A stretch of 58,079 bases of DNA from an uncultured Flavobacteriales bacterium (GCA_913030835.1 CAJWDP010000018.1:1-58079); one strand, 5' to 3'; numbered from the stretch's first letter, positions 34,415 to 44,579 are shown. Program-made: numbers and translations. The notes: generated by a model from the sequence alone, not told the origin.

Positions 34415-35155
34415 ATGAAAAAAACAATATTAATTCTTGTTGCTTTTTCCTTTTTGGCAAACATCAGTTGTATTGCACAAAAGAAAGTAGCTGTTACTAC
34501 GTTTTGGGTATCAAAACACATCGGGTTTTCCGAGCTAGGTGGGGCCGCAGGTATGGCGGCATCAATCGCATCTTTATCTGAAGATCCTAATTTTAATTTA
34601 CAACCAGTTTTAGACAATTTTTACAAAACTTTTACGGAAGAATACGCTAAAAACTTTCCTTTCGAATTAATGCCAGAAGAAGACGTCATTAAGCGAGCTG
34701 AATACCAAGAATATGAGGGTAGGTTCAACGAAGATAAAGATGCTGATCGCAGTAAACTTTTTCAGAGATACCTTACCCCGGAAGGTTATAAACCTTTGGT
34801 TGAATCTCTTACCAAAGGTGAGAAAAGTAATCAAATGCAAATGGTCAAAATGTTCAGTGATGCGGATGGAGTGATGTTTGTTTCAATGGGCTATGACTTT
34901 GTTAAAAAAGCTGTTCCGTTAACGGCAGGAGTCAGGGCATTTGTCCGAATTAAATTGTGGAACAAAGAGGGTAAGCGAGTATTCACAATTAACGAGTATG
35001 GTACATCAAAGAAGTCTGTAGCAATAGTCGGAGGAATTCCGATTATGAAACCTGAAAAGCTTCTCCCGCTTTGTGAAAGCGCATCTGAAAAGCTAGTCGC
35101 TGACTTGTCAAAAAAGATCAAGAAAATAGCCAATAAGGCTGCAAAAAAACTTTAG
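34415..35155 (+). CDS. Secreted protein of unknown function
   Basis: 246 residues from the ATG at 34415, giving a clean signal peptide (MKKTILILVAFSFLANISCIAQ). The mature part starts KKVAVTTFWVSKHIGF and has a DADGVMFVSMGYDF strand and a lysine-rich amphipathic C-terminal helix (ADLSKKIKKIANKAAKK). The opening and the FVRIKLWNKEGKRVF strand resemble small periplasmic proteins that are not enzymes. No known domain; the gene is closed by a strong terminator. Confidence 0.65.
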   Translation: MKKTILILVAFSFLANISCIAQKKVAVTTFWVSKHIGFSELGGAAGMAASIASLSEDPNFNLQPVLDNFYKTFTEEYAKNFPFELMPEEDVIKRAEYQEYEGRFNEDKDADRSKLFQRYLTPEGYKPLVESLTKGEKSNQMQMVKMFSDADGVMFVSMGYDFVKKAVPLTAGVRAFVRIKLWNKEGKRVFTINEYGTSKKSVAIVGGIPIMKPEKLLPLCESASEKLVADLSKKIKKIANKAAKKL

Positions 35156-35180
35156 TTGTTTACTTGAATAGAATCGTTTA

Positions 35181-35204
35181 AAAGGGCCTTAGCGCCCTTT
35201 TTTT
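35181..35204 (+). terminator. Rho-independent terminator
   Basis: AAAGGGC-CTTAGC-GCCCTTT followed by four more T, 25 bp past the stop of the gene ending at 35155. Confidence 0.9.
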
Positions 35205-35252
35205 GTGCCTGAATTAAAAATTCAGCAATCCGTTCATTTCACAACTCTCGTG

Positions 35253-36098
35253 TTAATTGCGACTTGAGATGGTTACCAACCGCTTTTCCGTGGAAGACTC
35301 TTGGTAACGAGTTAGTTTGTATTTGATCGGGCCGTATGTCATGTGGTGCCATAATTCAAACTCCAAATAATTGCCGTCAGGGGAAAAAGAAATGTGCCTT
35401 AAACGATCAACATTTGTCGAATTCTCATGAAAATAAATGGTTATATCGGCAGTTGCTTTTCCGTCTGCCTGCACATCGTATATGTTGTATGTCTTGGATT
35501 CGTGATCTATGTCAGATCCATAATAGAGTGCCGACCCCCAAAATTCAGTTGGATAAGCGAAATTGGTCGCTGTCAGTGCCTTTCCCGAATAAGTGCCATC
35601 GGAGTTAAACTTGAAAACTACATTCTGAGGCGCTACCCAGGGTGTTGTTACATTTCCGATCCAATCCCCAACCATGTTGTTTTTTATTTCGGTTATGGAT
35701 AGTCCTGTTGCATAAATCGTTGGTGTATGGTGCAAGTCGATCTTATAGTAAGAAGAGGTTTCGGCGCTTACACCTCCATCAAATGAAGCGATCGCTCTAA
35801 TTTCAACGATGGTTCCATGACCCGAAACAACGATCGGACCTGTGTATTCTAAAGAAGAAGTGGTTGGCTCAGTGCCATCCATTGTATAATATATCGTTGA
35901 CCCTTCCGTAATCGTGTATAGCTCCACCGATTGGTCGCTTGAGTATGCCCCCGCAAGAACAGAATATCGAGGTGTTGTGATTTCTGAAATTGAGGCGGGT
36001 TGTGGTTCCATTTCGATTGCAGGATCCTCTTTTGTGCATGAGGTGGAAATAACAATGCTGATAAGAATGGCGGCGATATTTTTTGTGCAGGCTTCCAT
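35253..36098 (-). CDS. Lipoprotein with chitobiase-type C-terminal (CHB_HEX) repeat
   Basis: 281 residues. Lipobox ending ISTSC (Cys21). Residues about 40-120 match the CHB_HEX_C_1 domain: VELYTITEGSTIYYTMDGTEPTTSS is its signature, seen as an accessory in chitobiases and many Bacteroidota surface proteins. A C-terminal beta-rich domain (FKFNSDGTYSG, ISFSPDGNYLEFELW) follows, with no catalytic residues I can recognise. A surface lipoprotein with binding or scaffolding role is likely. Confidence 0.7.
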   Translation of the reverse strand: MEACTKNIAAILISIVISTSCTKEDPAIEMEPQPASISEITTPRYSVLAGAYSSDQSVELYTITEGSTIYYTMDGTEPTTSSLEYTGPIVVSGHGTIVEIRAIASFDGGVSAETSSYYKIDLHHTPTIYATGLSITEIKNNMVGDWIGNVTTPWVAPQNVVFKFNSDGTYSGKALTATNFAYPTEFWGSALYYGSDIDHESKTYNIYDVQADGKATADITIYFHENSTNVDRLRHISFSPDGNYLEFELWHHMTYGPIKYKLTRYQESSTEKRLVTISSRN

Positions 36099-36126
36099 AA
36101 AGTGTCTTTTCGAATCGTACTATGTG

Positions 36127-36166
36127 ATCTTGTAAAACGTTGGATCTATGCTGTATATTGTAAAAC
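36127..36166. repeat. Direct repeat ATnTTGTAAAAC, two copies
   Basis: ATCTTGTAAAAC (36127-36138) and ATATTGTAAAAC (36155-36166), 28 bp apart, upstream of the lipoprotein start at 36098. Possible tandem regulator sites. Confidence 0.3.
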
Positions 36167-36361
36167 ATGCGTTCTACACGAAAAGTTACAATTGTAGCTT
36201 GAAGCTGTATTAGAATTTTCTTTTTTGTTATTGAATTAAAAAAGGGGGCAATCACCTTCGACTCGACGCCGCAAAATACGTTTCATTGCTATTTCACAGG
36301 TGTTTCAACTAATAAACAGCAACTAACGATTTGCCCAATTTTCCGGATTCCCTTAAAACAG

Positions 36362-36401
36362 AAAAGCGAGTAGCACTCCGGATAGAAATGTACTCGCTTT
36401 T
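36362..36401. terminator. Bidirectional terminator-like hairpin
   Basis: AAAAGCGAGTA (36362-36372) and TACTCGCTTTT (36391-36401): perfect 11-bp arms around an 18-base loop, with T-runs on both strands. It lies 550 bp past the S8 protease stop with no other gene between, so it either ends a long 3' UTR or serves an unannotated RNA. Confidence 0.5.
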
Positions 36402-36950
36402 ACATTTAAAACTGTCACCAGTTTCCAATGTCCAAACTACTGTTATTGTGACTTCCGCTTCCACTAAATTCCGAAGAACTTTGCTTTCACTTCTAACTTT
36501 CCAGCAACTGTCGAACCCTATGAGATTTCGAAAAACCCCTTGTATTCAACGACCACTAAGGAATCCTATTTCAATCCAACTTACGAAGTAGTTAATCGAA
36601 ACATTTTACCTTCTTAAACTGCGTTGAACCGAAGTACTACACAATTCTAGAGAATTAATCCTACCCAAGCACTTTTCAGCGCCAAGGATTGAAGCAAATT
36701 TGGTCTGGAGCTAAGCTCTCTCAAACGTCAGGACTTCTTCGTTTTTCCTGATGATCCTTTCAACAATCTACTTCCCGGAACTAACCCTCGGGAGAATCTC
36801 ACCCGTTGGTGAGCCTTTTATCCCTCGTTTGGTTCTATAAACATACGCCATGGTACAGGAAAATTGCAAATAATTTACCCCGTAGTTATTAAGACGTTTT
36901 TAACTGCGGTTATTAACAAATGTTGATAACTGCGGTTTTTCTCCTGCAAG

Positions 36951-39900
36951 CTATTGAACTACAAGTTTAGTGGCGTATTGGTCCTTATCGGTTCTAACCG
37001 ACAACAGATACAATTCCTTACTAAGCCCTAAAACAGGGATTTGCACCATTGAAGTAGGGTTCGCAACAGAGCTGCACCTAACCAATTTGCCAATCGCATT
37101 GTAAAGTTCAATCTCAACAACCCCTTCCACGTCGTCAGGGAAGCTAAGAACAATTGAACCTGATGACCTATTTACGTAGGCATCCATTCCAGAAAGTGAA
37201 GCTGAAGGACCTTCTGCACCGGTTGCGCATTCCATGGGGGTTTTTACCACAACACTTGTGCTTTTGGTATCGATTTGTCCACAGGAATTTTCCACCAACA
37301 ACTGGGTAGAATACGTCCCATCCGTGTTGTATACTACGGTCGGGTTTGCAGAAGAAGACGATGAAATATCTCCCCCGACAAACGTCCACTCGTAAAGGCT
37401 CGCGCCAACGGATATCGCACCATTGTAATTAATAACTTCTCCAGGGCAAATGGTGTCACCACTTGATATAAAGTCCGCAGTTGGGGCGCTATCATCCACC
37501 TCTATGGTAACATACGTTGTTGCACTACAAGGCGCTGTCGTCCCCGTTACGGAATACGTTGTCGTAATTGAAGGGGTTGCAACGGGGGCGGGGCAAGAAG
37601 TGCACGATAATCCTGAAGCCGGAGACCACGTGAAACTTGTCGCTCCAGAAGCGGAAAGGTTTGATGCTCCTCCAGGACATATTGTATCATTACTTGAGGT
37701 AACAGAAACATCGGGTGTAGGTGACACTATAACAGCCGCCGAATCTATATGGTAAAACCCACAACTGTTGTAGGCTGCTAAATACACCATGTGTGTTCCT
37801 GCAGAACTCATCAATACGGAAGGGTTGCTTCCCGTCGGATAGGGTGTTGACGTTCCATTAATGGCCCATTCCCAATTGAATGCATTCGGTGAGCTCGATC
37901 CATCAAAATCGACATATGTTCCTTCACAAGCGGATACTACCGGAGCAATCACAGCCGTTGGGGGAGTTTGTGTAATTCGAGGGTAAATGTGCATGGACCA
38001 CTCGGCTGTTCCTATTTCTCCTCCGGTCTGGTACCATCCTCCACCCAATCCCAGCGGATCATCAGCCGGGTTTATGTAGTACATCATGGTATTGTTTCGT
38101 GACAGATCGGAGGTTAGGTCGTCTGTAAGAGCGCAATTCACAGTATCTCCAGCCGCGTAAAACAGCTCGTAGCCCACGTAAAAATCAGACGTTGAAACGA
38201 ATACAGGGGCGTCAAAGTTGACCTGAGTAATATAAAAAGAACCGGGACCGGGACCGGCTACATTGGCCTCAATCTCATCAATTAATACGTCTTCTGTATA
38301 GACAACGGTTCCGGGCGAACCGCCAGCGTCTTCCCACACCATGATCGTAATGTATGCCGTGGGGTCGCTTGTTTCTCCCTGGGTAAAATAAAAGTCTGCA
38401 CCCATCAGATTGGTAGAGCCTAGTCCTGAATATTTGTCGCAAATGTATTGCGGATGGATAAAGTTGTGACCGCCAATATATCCATTTACAGCGCCCCAGG
38501 TCCAGGTATAGTTTGCGTCAGAAGGAATCGTATTCGATACCGTATCACAGCCGGTCAATGCATTCACAGTAATGTAGGCTGTTTCTGTTTTTGTATCTGA
38601 ACCATTCGCATTTGTTACCGTTAGCTCTACCGTGTATGAGCCTGCTGTGCTATACGTAATTGCCGGAGGTGTAGGGCCTGTATGCGTTGAAGGAGTGCCG
38701 CCCGTGAAAGTCCAGTCCCAGCTTGTTGGATTGTGATATGATAAATCCGTGAAGTTTACCGATTGACCAACTACAATATTGGTTGGGGCACCATTGAAAT
38801 CTGCGACCGGGGACCAGTTCAGCGTAGCGGAAACACAGTTCATCGCCGCAAGTGCATTGATCCTTCCATCACCGAGCTGGCCAACGTAACTCGGGTTCGA
38901 ACCATCTATATTGTCTGCGGTAGATCGAATGCAGTTCTCCACATCATCAGGGTTCAGTCCCGAGTTCAGGGATAGAATTAGCCCTGCCAATCCGGCAACC
39001 ATTGGGGAAGCCATTGAGGTTCCCTGCTTGAAATCATATGTGTTTCCGGGAACGGTGCTCCAGATTGCACTCCCGGGAGCAGTAATGTCGATCCAGGAAC
39101 CATAATTGGAAAATCCGGATTTTGAGTCTCCAAAGGTTGAAGACGCTACAGAAATGACATGATTGTACGCAGCTGGGTAAAATTGAGTGGACACATCGTC
39201 ATTGCCTGCGGCAGCAATACAGGTAACTCCATTTGCGTAGGCAAAATCTATAATTGATTGTGCTGTTGTCGACGATCCACTTCCTCCCCAGGACATGTTG
39301 ATGACATCAGCTCCTGAATTAACGGCATACACCACACCATCGTATCCATGTGACACTACACTTGCAGAATTTGTTGATTTAACGGCCATAAGGGAAACTC
39401 CAAAACCTATTGATGCAACTCCTGTAGCATTGTTTGTTGCTGCTCCCGCAATTCCCGCCACATGAGTACCGTGATCATAGGCCGGGCCATCCGGATTAGG
39501 GTCATTGTCATTATTTGCCACGTCAAACCCGTCTACATCATCTACGTATCCATTGCCATCGTCATCCACGCCATTACCTGCTATTTCACCCGGGTTTGTC
39601 CAGATTACCGGGCTAAGGTCATCATGTGTAATTTCAACTGCATCGTCGACTATTGCCACTACAATACTCGAACTTCCCGTTCCCAAATTCCATGCTGTTT
39701 CTGCATTAATTTGAAACAGACACCACTGGTCTGTGGAGTTAAAATCCGGATCGTTTGGCGTTAATGTTTTCTTTAGCAATTCAACTGGCTCAGCATACTC
39801 AACAGAGGGGTAGCTGTTTAACTTTCGAATCACTTCTTCAGTCCCTGCTGCATCGGCCAGCGTCAACCTGTAAATTCTGTTGAGCCCTTGATCAGATTGT

Positions 39901-40169
39901 ATGTGCCGAAAAGGCTGCTCCACCCTGTCGAACTCTACAGCGTTATTTAATTCCTTTAAAAACGGGACCTGTTCTGCACTCAGATCGTGCCTGTCGTCAA
40001 TGGTTGTCTTCCCGATTCGTGCTGCCTGTCTTCCCAAAACCGTCTCTTGTTTTACTTTGACCCAGATCTGGCCTTCCGCATAATCGTGTTGGTTTTGTTG
40101 TGAAAAAGAAACTGAAGAGAAATGAAAAGTTAGCATTGCCATGAACATGGCGATCATTAGTGGTTTCAT
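36951..40169 (-). CDS. Secreted S8 subtilisin-like protease with PKD and T9SS domains
   Basis: 1072 residues. Signal peptide to about residue 24, a propeptide-like region to about 140, then a peptidase S8 domain with catalytic Asp175 ([10 protein letters not shown]), His233 ([12 protein letters not shown]), oxyanion Asn323 and Ser385 ([11 protein letters not shown]). A PKD domain (about 455-535) and later Ig/PKD-like repeats (e.g. [21 protein letters not shown]) precede a T9SS-type C-terminal region ending [19 protein letters not shown]. It is an extracellular protease exported by the type IX system, likely feeding on protein. Confidence 0.9.
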   Translation of the reverse strand: MKPLMIAMFMAMLTFHFSSVSFSQQNQHDYAEGQIWVKVKQETVLGRQAARIGKTTIDDRHDLSAEQVPFLKELNNAVEFDRVEQPFRHIQSDQGLNRIYRLTLADAAGTEEVIRKLNSYPSVEYAEPVELLKKTLTPNDPDFNSTDQWCLFQINAETAWNLGTGSSSIVVAIVDDAVEITHDDLSPVIWTNPGEIAGNGVDDDGNGYVDDVDGFDVANNDNDPNPDGPAYDHGTHVAGIAGAATNNATGVASIGFGVSLMAVKSTNSASVVSHGYDGVVYAVNSGADVINMSWGGSGSSTTAQSIIDFAYANGVTCIAAAGNDDVSTQFYPAAYNHVISVASSTFGDSKSGFSNYGSWIDITAPGSAIWSTVPGNTYDFKQGTSMASPMVAGLAGLILSLNSGLNPDDVENCIRSTADNIDGSNPSYVGQLGDGRINALAAMNCVSATLNWSPVADFNGAPTNIVVGQSVNFTDLSYHNPTSWDWTFTGGTPSTHTGPTPPAITYSTAGSYTVELTVTNANGSDTKTETAYITVNALTGCDTVSNTIPSDANYTWTWGAVNGYIGGHNFIHPQYICDKYSGLGSTNLMGADFYFTQGETSDPTAYITIMVWEDAGGSPGTVVYTEDVLIDEIEANVAGPGPGSFYITQVNFDAPVFVSTSDFYVGYELFYAAGDTVNCALTDDLTSDLSRNNTMMYYINPADDPLGLGGGWYQTGGEIGTAEWSMHIYPRITQTPPTAVIAPVVSACEGTYVDFDGSSSPNAFNWEWAINGTSTPYPTGSNPSVLMSSAGTHMVYLAAYNSCGFYHIDSAAVIVSPTPDVSVTSSNDTICPGGASNLSASGATSFTWSPASGLSCTSCPAPVATPSITTTYSVTGTTAPCSATTYVTIEVDDSAPTADFISSGDTICPGEVINYNGAISVGASLYEWTFVGGDISSSSSANPTVVYNTDGTYSTQLLVENSCGQIDTKSTSVVVKTPMECATGAEGPSASLSGMDAYVNRSSGSIVLSFPDDVEGVVEIELYNAIGKLVRCSSVANPTSMVQIPVLGLSKELYLLSVRTDKDQYATKLVVQ

Positions 40170-40334
40170 AGTTAGTAGTTGGTTAAGAAGAGTAGCAATT
40201 TAACGAAAAAACGGTAATCCCTGGTGCTGGTCTTTGTGGCCTCCTGTAATAAATCGCTCTTTTCCCCGTAATGTCTATCGACATAAAGATTATAAGGCTA
40301 TCTTTACCGCCCTTATTTGTATTGCTATAGAGCT

Positions 40335-42137
40335 ATGAACAAATTCATTCTAACCATTGTATTCGGCTTTTTGCTTGTTGCGGGCAATGCACAAGTGAGG
40401 CTTTCGGTCAATGATCAGTGGCCGGATACCATTTCACAAGGGACTGCAATCAGTTTTATTCTGGAGGCAGATTTGCCCGACTCATTGCTTACAGGATCAT
40501 TTCCCGATGCAATCGTAATCGAAGACGCGGAAAACTCTCTGAGGTATTCTGATACCATCTTCCTGGAGAATAATCCCCAGCTATTTGATTCGGAAAAAAA
40601 TGCAACAAGTTTCCCGCTTTCATTAGAGACAAGCAGTCTGCCGGTTGGGCAAAATGAAGTGACCATCCAGGCTTATTTGGAGGATAATCCGGTAGGCAAT
40701 TTATTGACGATGAAAACCGTCCTCAAAGCCCCGTTTGAACCGGAGCCAGAAAGTACGTTTTGGATAAAGGCTGCTCAATTGTTGTTGAGTCTATCCATCC
40801 TCATTGTTTTGCATGAGCTTGGTCATATGGTTCCTGCACGCCTTTTCTCAACACGGGTAGAAAAATTTTATCTGTTTTTCAATCCGGGGATGTCCATATT
40901 CAGATATAAAAAAGTAAATGGAACTAAGCGGTATTCCTGGTTCACCAAAAAGTCTCCCGAAGCTTGGGAAGAAGATCTAAATACTACAGAGTGGGGGCTT
41001 GGCTGGCTTCCTTTGGGTGGATACGTGAAAATCGCGGGAATGGTTGATGAATCCATGGACAAAGAACAAATGGCTCAACCTGCTCAGCCATGGGAATTTA
41101 GATCAAAGCCGGCATGGCAAAGGCTGATTATTATGATTGGCGGGGTTGTCGTTAACCTAATTCTTGGGTTTTTGATTTACATGATGGTTTTAGGTGTATG
41201 GGGGAGAGATTACGTAAACCAAGGGGATGTGTCCCATGGGTTTTCCGCAGCTCCGGTAGCAAAAGACATTGGGTTTCAAGATGGTGACAAGATTCAAAGT
41301 GTAAATGGTGAAGAGCTGTTCAGCGTTCTAGACATCAGTAGACACCTGCTGATGAGAGATGTAAACACCGTTGAGGTAGTGCATCAAGATGGTTCGGAAG
41401 AAGCCATCTCCATACCTGAAGACTTTGGCATGACCATGTGGAAAAACGGCCAGGAAGTTCCATTGACCCCGGTTGGTTTTGCCACCTTGGACTCCGTTTT
41501 GCCGAACCGTGCAGCAAGCGCGGCAGGTTTGTTGAAAGGAGATAGTATCTTATCGATCAATGGCAATCCGGTTCAGTATTGGCATGAGGCTAAGGCAGAA
41601 ATACAAAAGGTTTTCAACTCAAATCTATTGATGAAAGTTTATCGCAACAATGAGGCAATTTATCTCGCTGTAAGAAATGACTCCTTGGGCAAAATTGGTG
41701 TATCTGGCGGGTCGCCAGCCAAAACCATTTCAGTAAGTCATAAAGATTTTTCGTTTTCCGAGGCGATCTCTGAGGGCTTCTCCTATGGATATTGGACCTT
41801 GCACGATTATGTTGTACAGTTCAAATATGTTTTTACCAAAAAAGGAGCTACCCAGATCGGTGGATTCGGAGCCATTGGAAATTTGTTTCCGGCTGCCTGG
41901 GACTGGAATCAATTCTGGATGAACACTGCCTTAATTTCTATCATCCTTGCTTTTATGAACCTGCTGCCCATACCTGCACTCGACGGGGGGCACGTTTTGT
42001 TCCTTTTATGGGAAATGCTTACGGGAAGAGCCGTAAGCCAAAAGGTACTTGAGCGCGCGCAAACCGTGGGCATGTTGTTGCTTCTGGCCCTGTTGCTTTA
42101 TGCAAATGGCTTAGACGTTATAAAAGGGTTTTTCTAA
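40335..42137 (+). CDS. rseP: Site-2 protease RseP with N-terminal periplasmic extension
   Basis: 600 residues from the ATG at 40335, which starts a signal peptide (MNKFILTIVFGFLLVAGNAQ). Residues about 20-140 form a beta-rich, Ig-like extracytoplasmic segment. The intramembrane protease follows: zinc motif HELGH at 160-164 in the helix QLLLSLSILIVLHELGHM, a PDZ region at roughly 300-450, and the second ligand motif NLLPIPALDGGHVLF with Asp550. RseP cleaves anti-sigma factors and leftover signal peptides. In E. coli the zinc motif is near residue 22, so about 137 residues are extra. Confidence 0.88.
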   Translation: MNKFILTIVFGFLLVAGNAQVRLSVNDQWPDTISQGTAISFILEADLPDSLLTGSFPDAIVIEDAENSLRYSDTIFLENNPQLFDSEKNATSFPLSLETSSLPVGQNEVTIQAYLEDNPVGNLLTMKTVLKAPFEPEPESTFWIKAAQLLLSLSILIVLHELGHMVPARLFSTRVEKFYLFFNPGMSIFRYKKVNGTKRYSWFTKKSPEAWEEDLNTTEWGLGWLPLGGYVKIAGMVDESMDKEQMAQPAQPWEFRSKPAWQRLIIMIGGVVVNLILGFLIYMMVLGVWGRDYVNQGDVSHGFSAAPVAKDIGFQDGDKIQSVNGEELFSVLDISRHLLMRDVNTVEVVHQDGSEEAISIPEDFGMTMWKNGQEVPLTPVGFATLDSVLPNRAASAAGLLKGDSILSINGNPVQYWHEAKAEIQKVFNSNLLMKVYRNNEAIYLAVRNDSLGKIGVSGGSPAKTISVSHKDFSFSEAISEGFSYGYWTLHDYVVQFKYVFTKKGATQIGGFGAIGNLFPAAWDWNQFWMNTALISIILAFMNLLPIPALDGGHVLFLLWEMLTGRAVSQKVLERAQTVGMLLLLALLLYANGLDVIKGFF

Positions 42138-42164
42138 CAGATATAAACTTTTAAGTATTCATAA

Positions 42165-42184
42165 CTAGGCTGCATTATGCCTAG
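42165..42184. repeat. Inverted repeat upstream of the 42.2 kb gene
   Basis: CTAGGC-TGCATTAT-GCCTAG, 6-bp arms, without T-run. It is 20 bp upstream of the TAAATTTG box; function unknown. Confidence 0.25.
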
Positions 42185-42203
42185 ATACGGCTATCAATCT
42201 CCC

Positions 42204-42211
42204 TAAATTTG
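42204..42211 (+). promoter_or_regulatory. -7 promoter element
   Basis: TAAATTTG, exact TAnnTTTG match, 19 bp upstream of the ATG at 42231. Separates this gene and the antiporter from rseP. Confidence 0.4.
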
Positions 42212-42230
42212 ATAGTATAAGTAGGTTGAT

Positions 42231-43193
42231 ATGCGCTGTGTTTTATCTATTGTACTGTTTTCATTGCTTTGCACTTCCTTTTTAGCTCAAAATCGGAACG
42301 GAATTTTTACAGGAGAAAAAACCGATCAAGAAGCTTATTCAGAGGGCCAAACAGCATCTGACCGAGTTTTAATCGTTCCGTTTGAGCCGAAAATGTACAT
42401 GTCAGGAATTGACAAAGACATTTCCATGAAAACCGGAATGACATTTCAGCAAATTCGCAACAATATGCGCTTCGGCCTTTGTAATGAGTTGCTCTCTCAG
42501 CTACATGGGCAAATGAAAACAACCTCTCTTATGCATCTTGATACAGGAGGCATAGAGGAAGAGCTACGGTACATCTATGCTTCAATCGGATACAAGTATA
42601 AAGAGATGCCCACAGAACAAATGGTTCCAGTCAAAGAAATAGAGCCAGGAGAGGATGCAAAAACGATTGATAAAGCGAAGTACAAGCTCAATACCTTGGT
42701 AAACAATGTAAAGGATAAAGTCAACACAATTGGAGAGACTGAGGAAGAAGAGCCGGTAAGATCTGCAGGTGTTGTCAACGGCGAAGTCGTCACCAGCTAT
42801 GACGATGCTGAACGCTACATGGCGACCAGTATCCATAACCCAAATCTGCTAAATCAGCTGAATATGAAATTTGGCGCAACAAAATTTATGTTCATTAATC
42901 AGCTGGACATTGAACGGGCCGCCAAACCCACTCAAAGGGGTCTGGCAACGGATTCTTACCAAAGGAAAATTAAAGTGCACTATACCATTTTCAACCTTGA
43001 TGGCACCGAGTTTTCTTCCGGAGCAAGTATCTCGTATTTTCCTTCTAGGGTAAATGATATGAACATCATTATCAAAAACCACTTTGCTGCCATTTCCAAA
43101 CACATTTCTTCCAAACTATCCGAACCCGAAGCAAATCATTCCGGGGAACGAGAAAAGTCCAAAGACACCAGAAGTGAGATTGAAAAGTACTAA
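42231..43193 (+). CDS. Secreted protein of unknown function
   Basis: 320 residues with a signal peptide (MRCVLSIVLFSLLCTSFLAQ). A mature part with a VLIVPFEPKMYMSGIDKDI strand, a lysine-rich central linker (TIDKAKYKLNTLVNNVKDKVN) and an acidic stretch EEEEP, then FMFINQLDIE and VHYTIFNLDGTEF strands and a charged tail. No known motif. It is 3 bp upstream of the cation/proton antiporter gene, so co-translation is likely. Confidence 0.6.
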   Translation: MRCVLSIVLFSLLCTSFLAQNRNGIFTGEKTDQEAYSEGQTASDRVLIVPFEPKMYMSGIDKDISMKTGMTFQQIRNNMRFGLCNELLSQLHGQMKTTSLMHLDTGGIEEELRYIYASIGYKYKEMPTEQMVPVKEIEPGEDAKTIDKAKYKLNTLVNNVKDKVNTIGETEEEEPVRSAGVVNGEVVTSYDDAERYMATSIHNPNLLNQLNMKFGATKFMFINQLDIERAAKPTQRGLATDSYQRKIKVHYTIFNLDGTEFSSGASISYFPSRVNDMNIIIKNHFAAISKHISSKLSEPEANHSGEREKSKDTRSEIEKY

Positions 43194-43196
43194 CAC

Positions 43197-44579
43197 ATGA
43201 ATACCTATTTATTCATTATTGGTGTTTCTCTGGTAATTATTCTTAGCTTTTTCTTCAACATTCTAGCGAAACGAACGAATATTCCAAGCGTCCTGATGTT
43301 AATTGCTCTTGGAATAGGAATTCAGTATTTGGCCCCACATATAGGCCTTGAGTTTGAAGAGGATCATTACTTGATGAACCAATTGAAAATTCTTGGCAAT
43401 ATCGGTTTGATCCTCATCGTGTTGGAAGCCGCGCTAGACCTAGAGCTGAAAAAAGAAAAGATTGGTATTATCCTGAAATCATTCTCAGTCGCTTTACTTG
43501 CACTCGTTGGGTCGTCCTTTTTGATCGCTATGCTCATCTCCTTGTTTTTTGCCGACGCCTCCTTCATCAAAGCCTTAATATACGCCGTTCCCTTATCCAT
43601 CATGAGCAGCGCTATCATCATTCCAAGTATCGGAAGTCTCGAGAAAGACAAAAAAGAGTTTCTGATTTATGAGAGCACATTTTCAGACATTCTCGGCATC
43701 ATGTTCTTTTACTTTCTTATTCAAAACGCCGATGCAGAGAGCGCGGGAAGTGTTTTGATTAACATTGGGAAAAACATTGGTATCACTCTGATCATTAGTA
43801 TTGTCGCTAGCTACGCCCTTGTTGTACTGTTCCAAAAAATAACAAGCCCTGTAAAGCTATTTCTGATTATCGCTGTTCTCATGTGTTTGTATGCAATAGG
43901 AAAGTCATTTCACCTGTCTGCATTGATTATCATTCTGATGTTCGGCTTGGTACTTAATAATACCGGGTTGTTTTTTAGAGGGCCGATGAAAAAGCTAAAC
44001 AACAAAGCTGTGTTAAAGCCAATTTTCCACGATTTTCATGTGTTAACACTCGAGTCTGCATTCGTGACTCGCACATTTTTCTTTGTTCTTTTCGGAATTA
44101 CCATTCACCTAACTTCCCTCATTGATCTGAGAATTGCGATTGTAAGCTCAGTAATTATCGCATGTCTTTATCTTGTGAGGTGGATTTCTTTGCTTGCGAT
44201 CGTTCAAAAGGCAATAACACCCCAGCTCTACATTGCCCCTCGAGGATTGATCACCATACTCCTTTTTTACGCGATTCCGGACGGCTGGATGAACTTTCAT
44301 GGTGAGATGCTGGACAAGTACAATTCCAGTTATGATATGACCATCCTGAACTTTGAGTCAGGCATCTTGTTGTTTACCATATTGATTACCAGCTTGGTGA
44401 TGATGGTGTCCTTGGTTGTGAATCGTGGGGGCAAAATGAAAGATGTTCTTAAAATGAGTGTTGCTGCAGAGGAAATGGCTGATAAGACAAGCTTTGATGG
44501 TGATGAGCCTGAGCCTACCGAACCCGAGTCGGCCGAGTCCAATGAATCGCCGAACGAAAATTCTGGCCAAATCCAATAA
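43197..44579 (+). CDS. Cation/proton antiporter (CPA1-like)
   Basis: 460 residues with about 12 membrane segments. The opening NIPSVLMLIALGIGIQYL and the FIKALIYAVPLSIMSSAIIIPSI block resemble the Na+/H+ antiporter helices, and the ESTFSDILGIMFFYFLI segment near residue 160 contains the acidic residues expected at the ion site. The last ~40 residues are strongly acidic (DGDEPEPTEPESAESNESPNE), a cytoplasmic tail not seen in all members. It exchanges cations for protons, relevant to salinity or pH. Confidence 0.8.
   Translation: MNTYLFIIGVSLVIILSFFFNILAKRTNIPSVLMLIALGIGIQYLAPHIGLEFEEDHYLMNQLKILGNIGLILIVLEAALDLELKKEKIGIILKSFSVALLALVGSSFLIAMLISLFFADASFIKALIYAVPLSIMSSAIIIPSIGSLEKDKKEFLIYESTFSDILGIMFFYFLIQNADAESAGSVLINIGKNIGITLIISIVASYALVVLFQKITSPVKLFLIIAVLMCLYAIGKSFHLSALIIILMFGLVLNNTGLFFRGPMKKLNNKAVLKPIFHDFHVLTLESAFVTRTFFFVLFGITIHLTSLIDLRIAIVSSVIIACLYLVRWISLLAIVQKAITPQLYIAPRGLITILLFYAIPDGWMNFHGEMLDKYNSSYDMTILNFESGILLFTILITSLVMMVSLVVNRGGKMKDVLKMSVAAEEMADKTSFDGDEPEPTEPESAESNESPNENSGQIQ

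Larger units (their letters stand above)
36099..36950. other. Gene-free stretch of about 850 bp
   Basis: No convincing coding sequence on either strand. It holds two 12-bp near-identical direct repeats close to the lipoprotein promoter, an 11-bp perfect hairpin (36362-36401), a second hairpin (36798-36813) and a duplicated TAACTGCGGTT (36901-36937). A start-less open frame of about 78 codons runs on the minus strand near 36550-36320 and may be the remains of a gene. Confidence 0.5.

Noticed and set aside
36331-36591. 86-codon open frame on the plus strand
   Set aside because: It crosses the strong hairpin at 36362-36401 and has no sensible composition or start context; treated as chance.
36798-36820. 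CTCACC-CGTT-GGTGAG hairpin
   Set aside because: Only six paired bases and a weak, interrupted T-run; not enough to call a terminator on its own.
36901-36937. TAACTGCGGTT direct repeat as a CRISPR-like unit
   Set aside because: Only two 11-bp copies with a 15-bp spacer and no cas genes; not an array.
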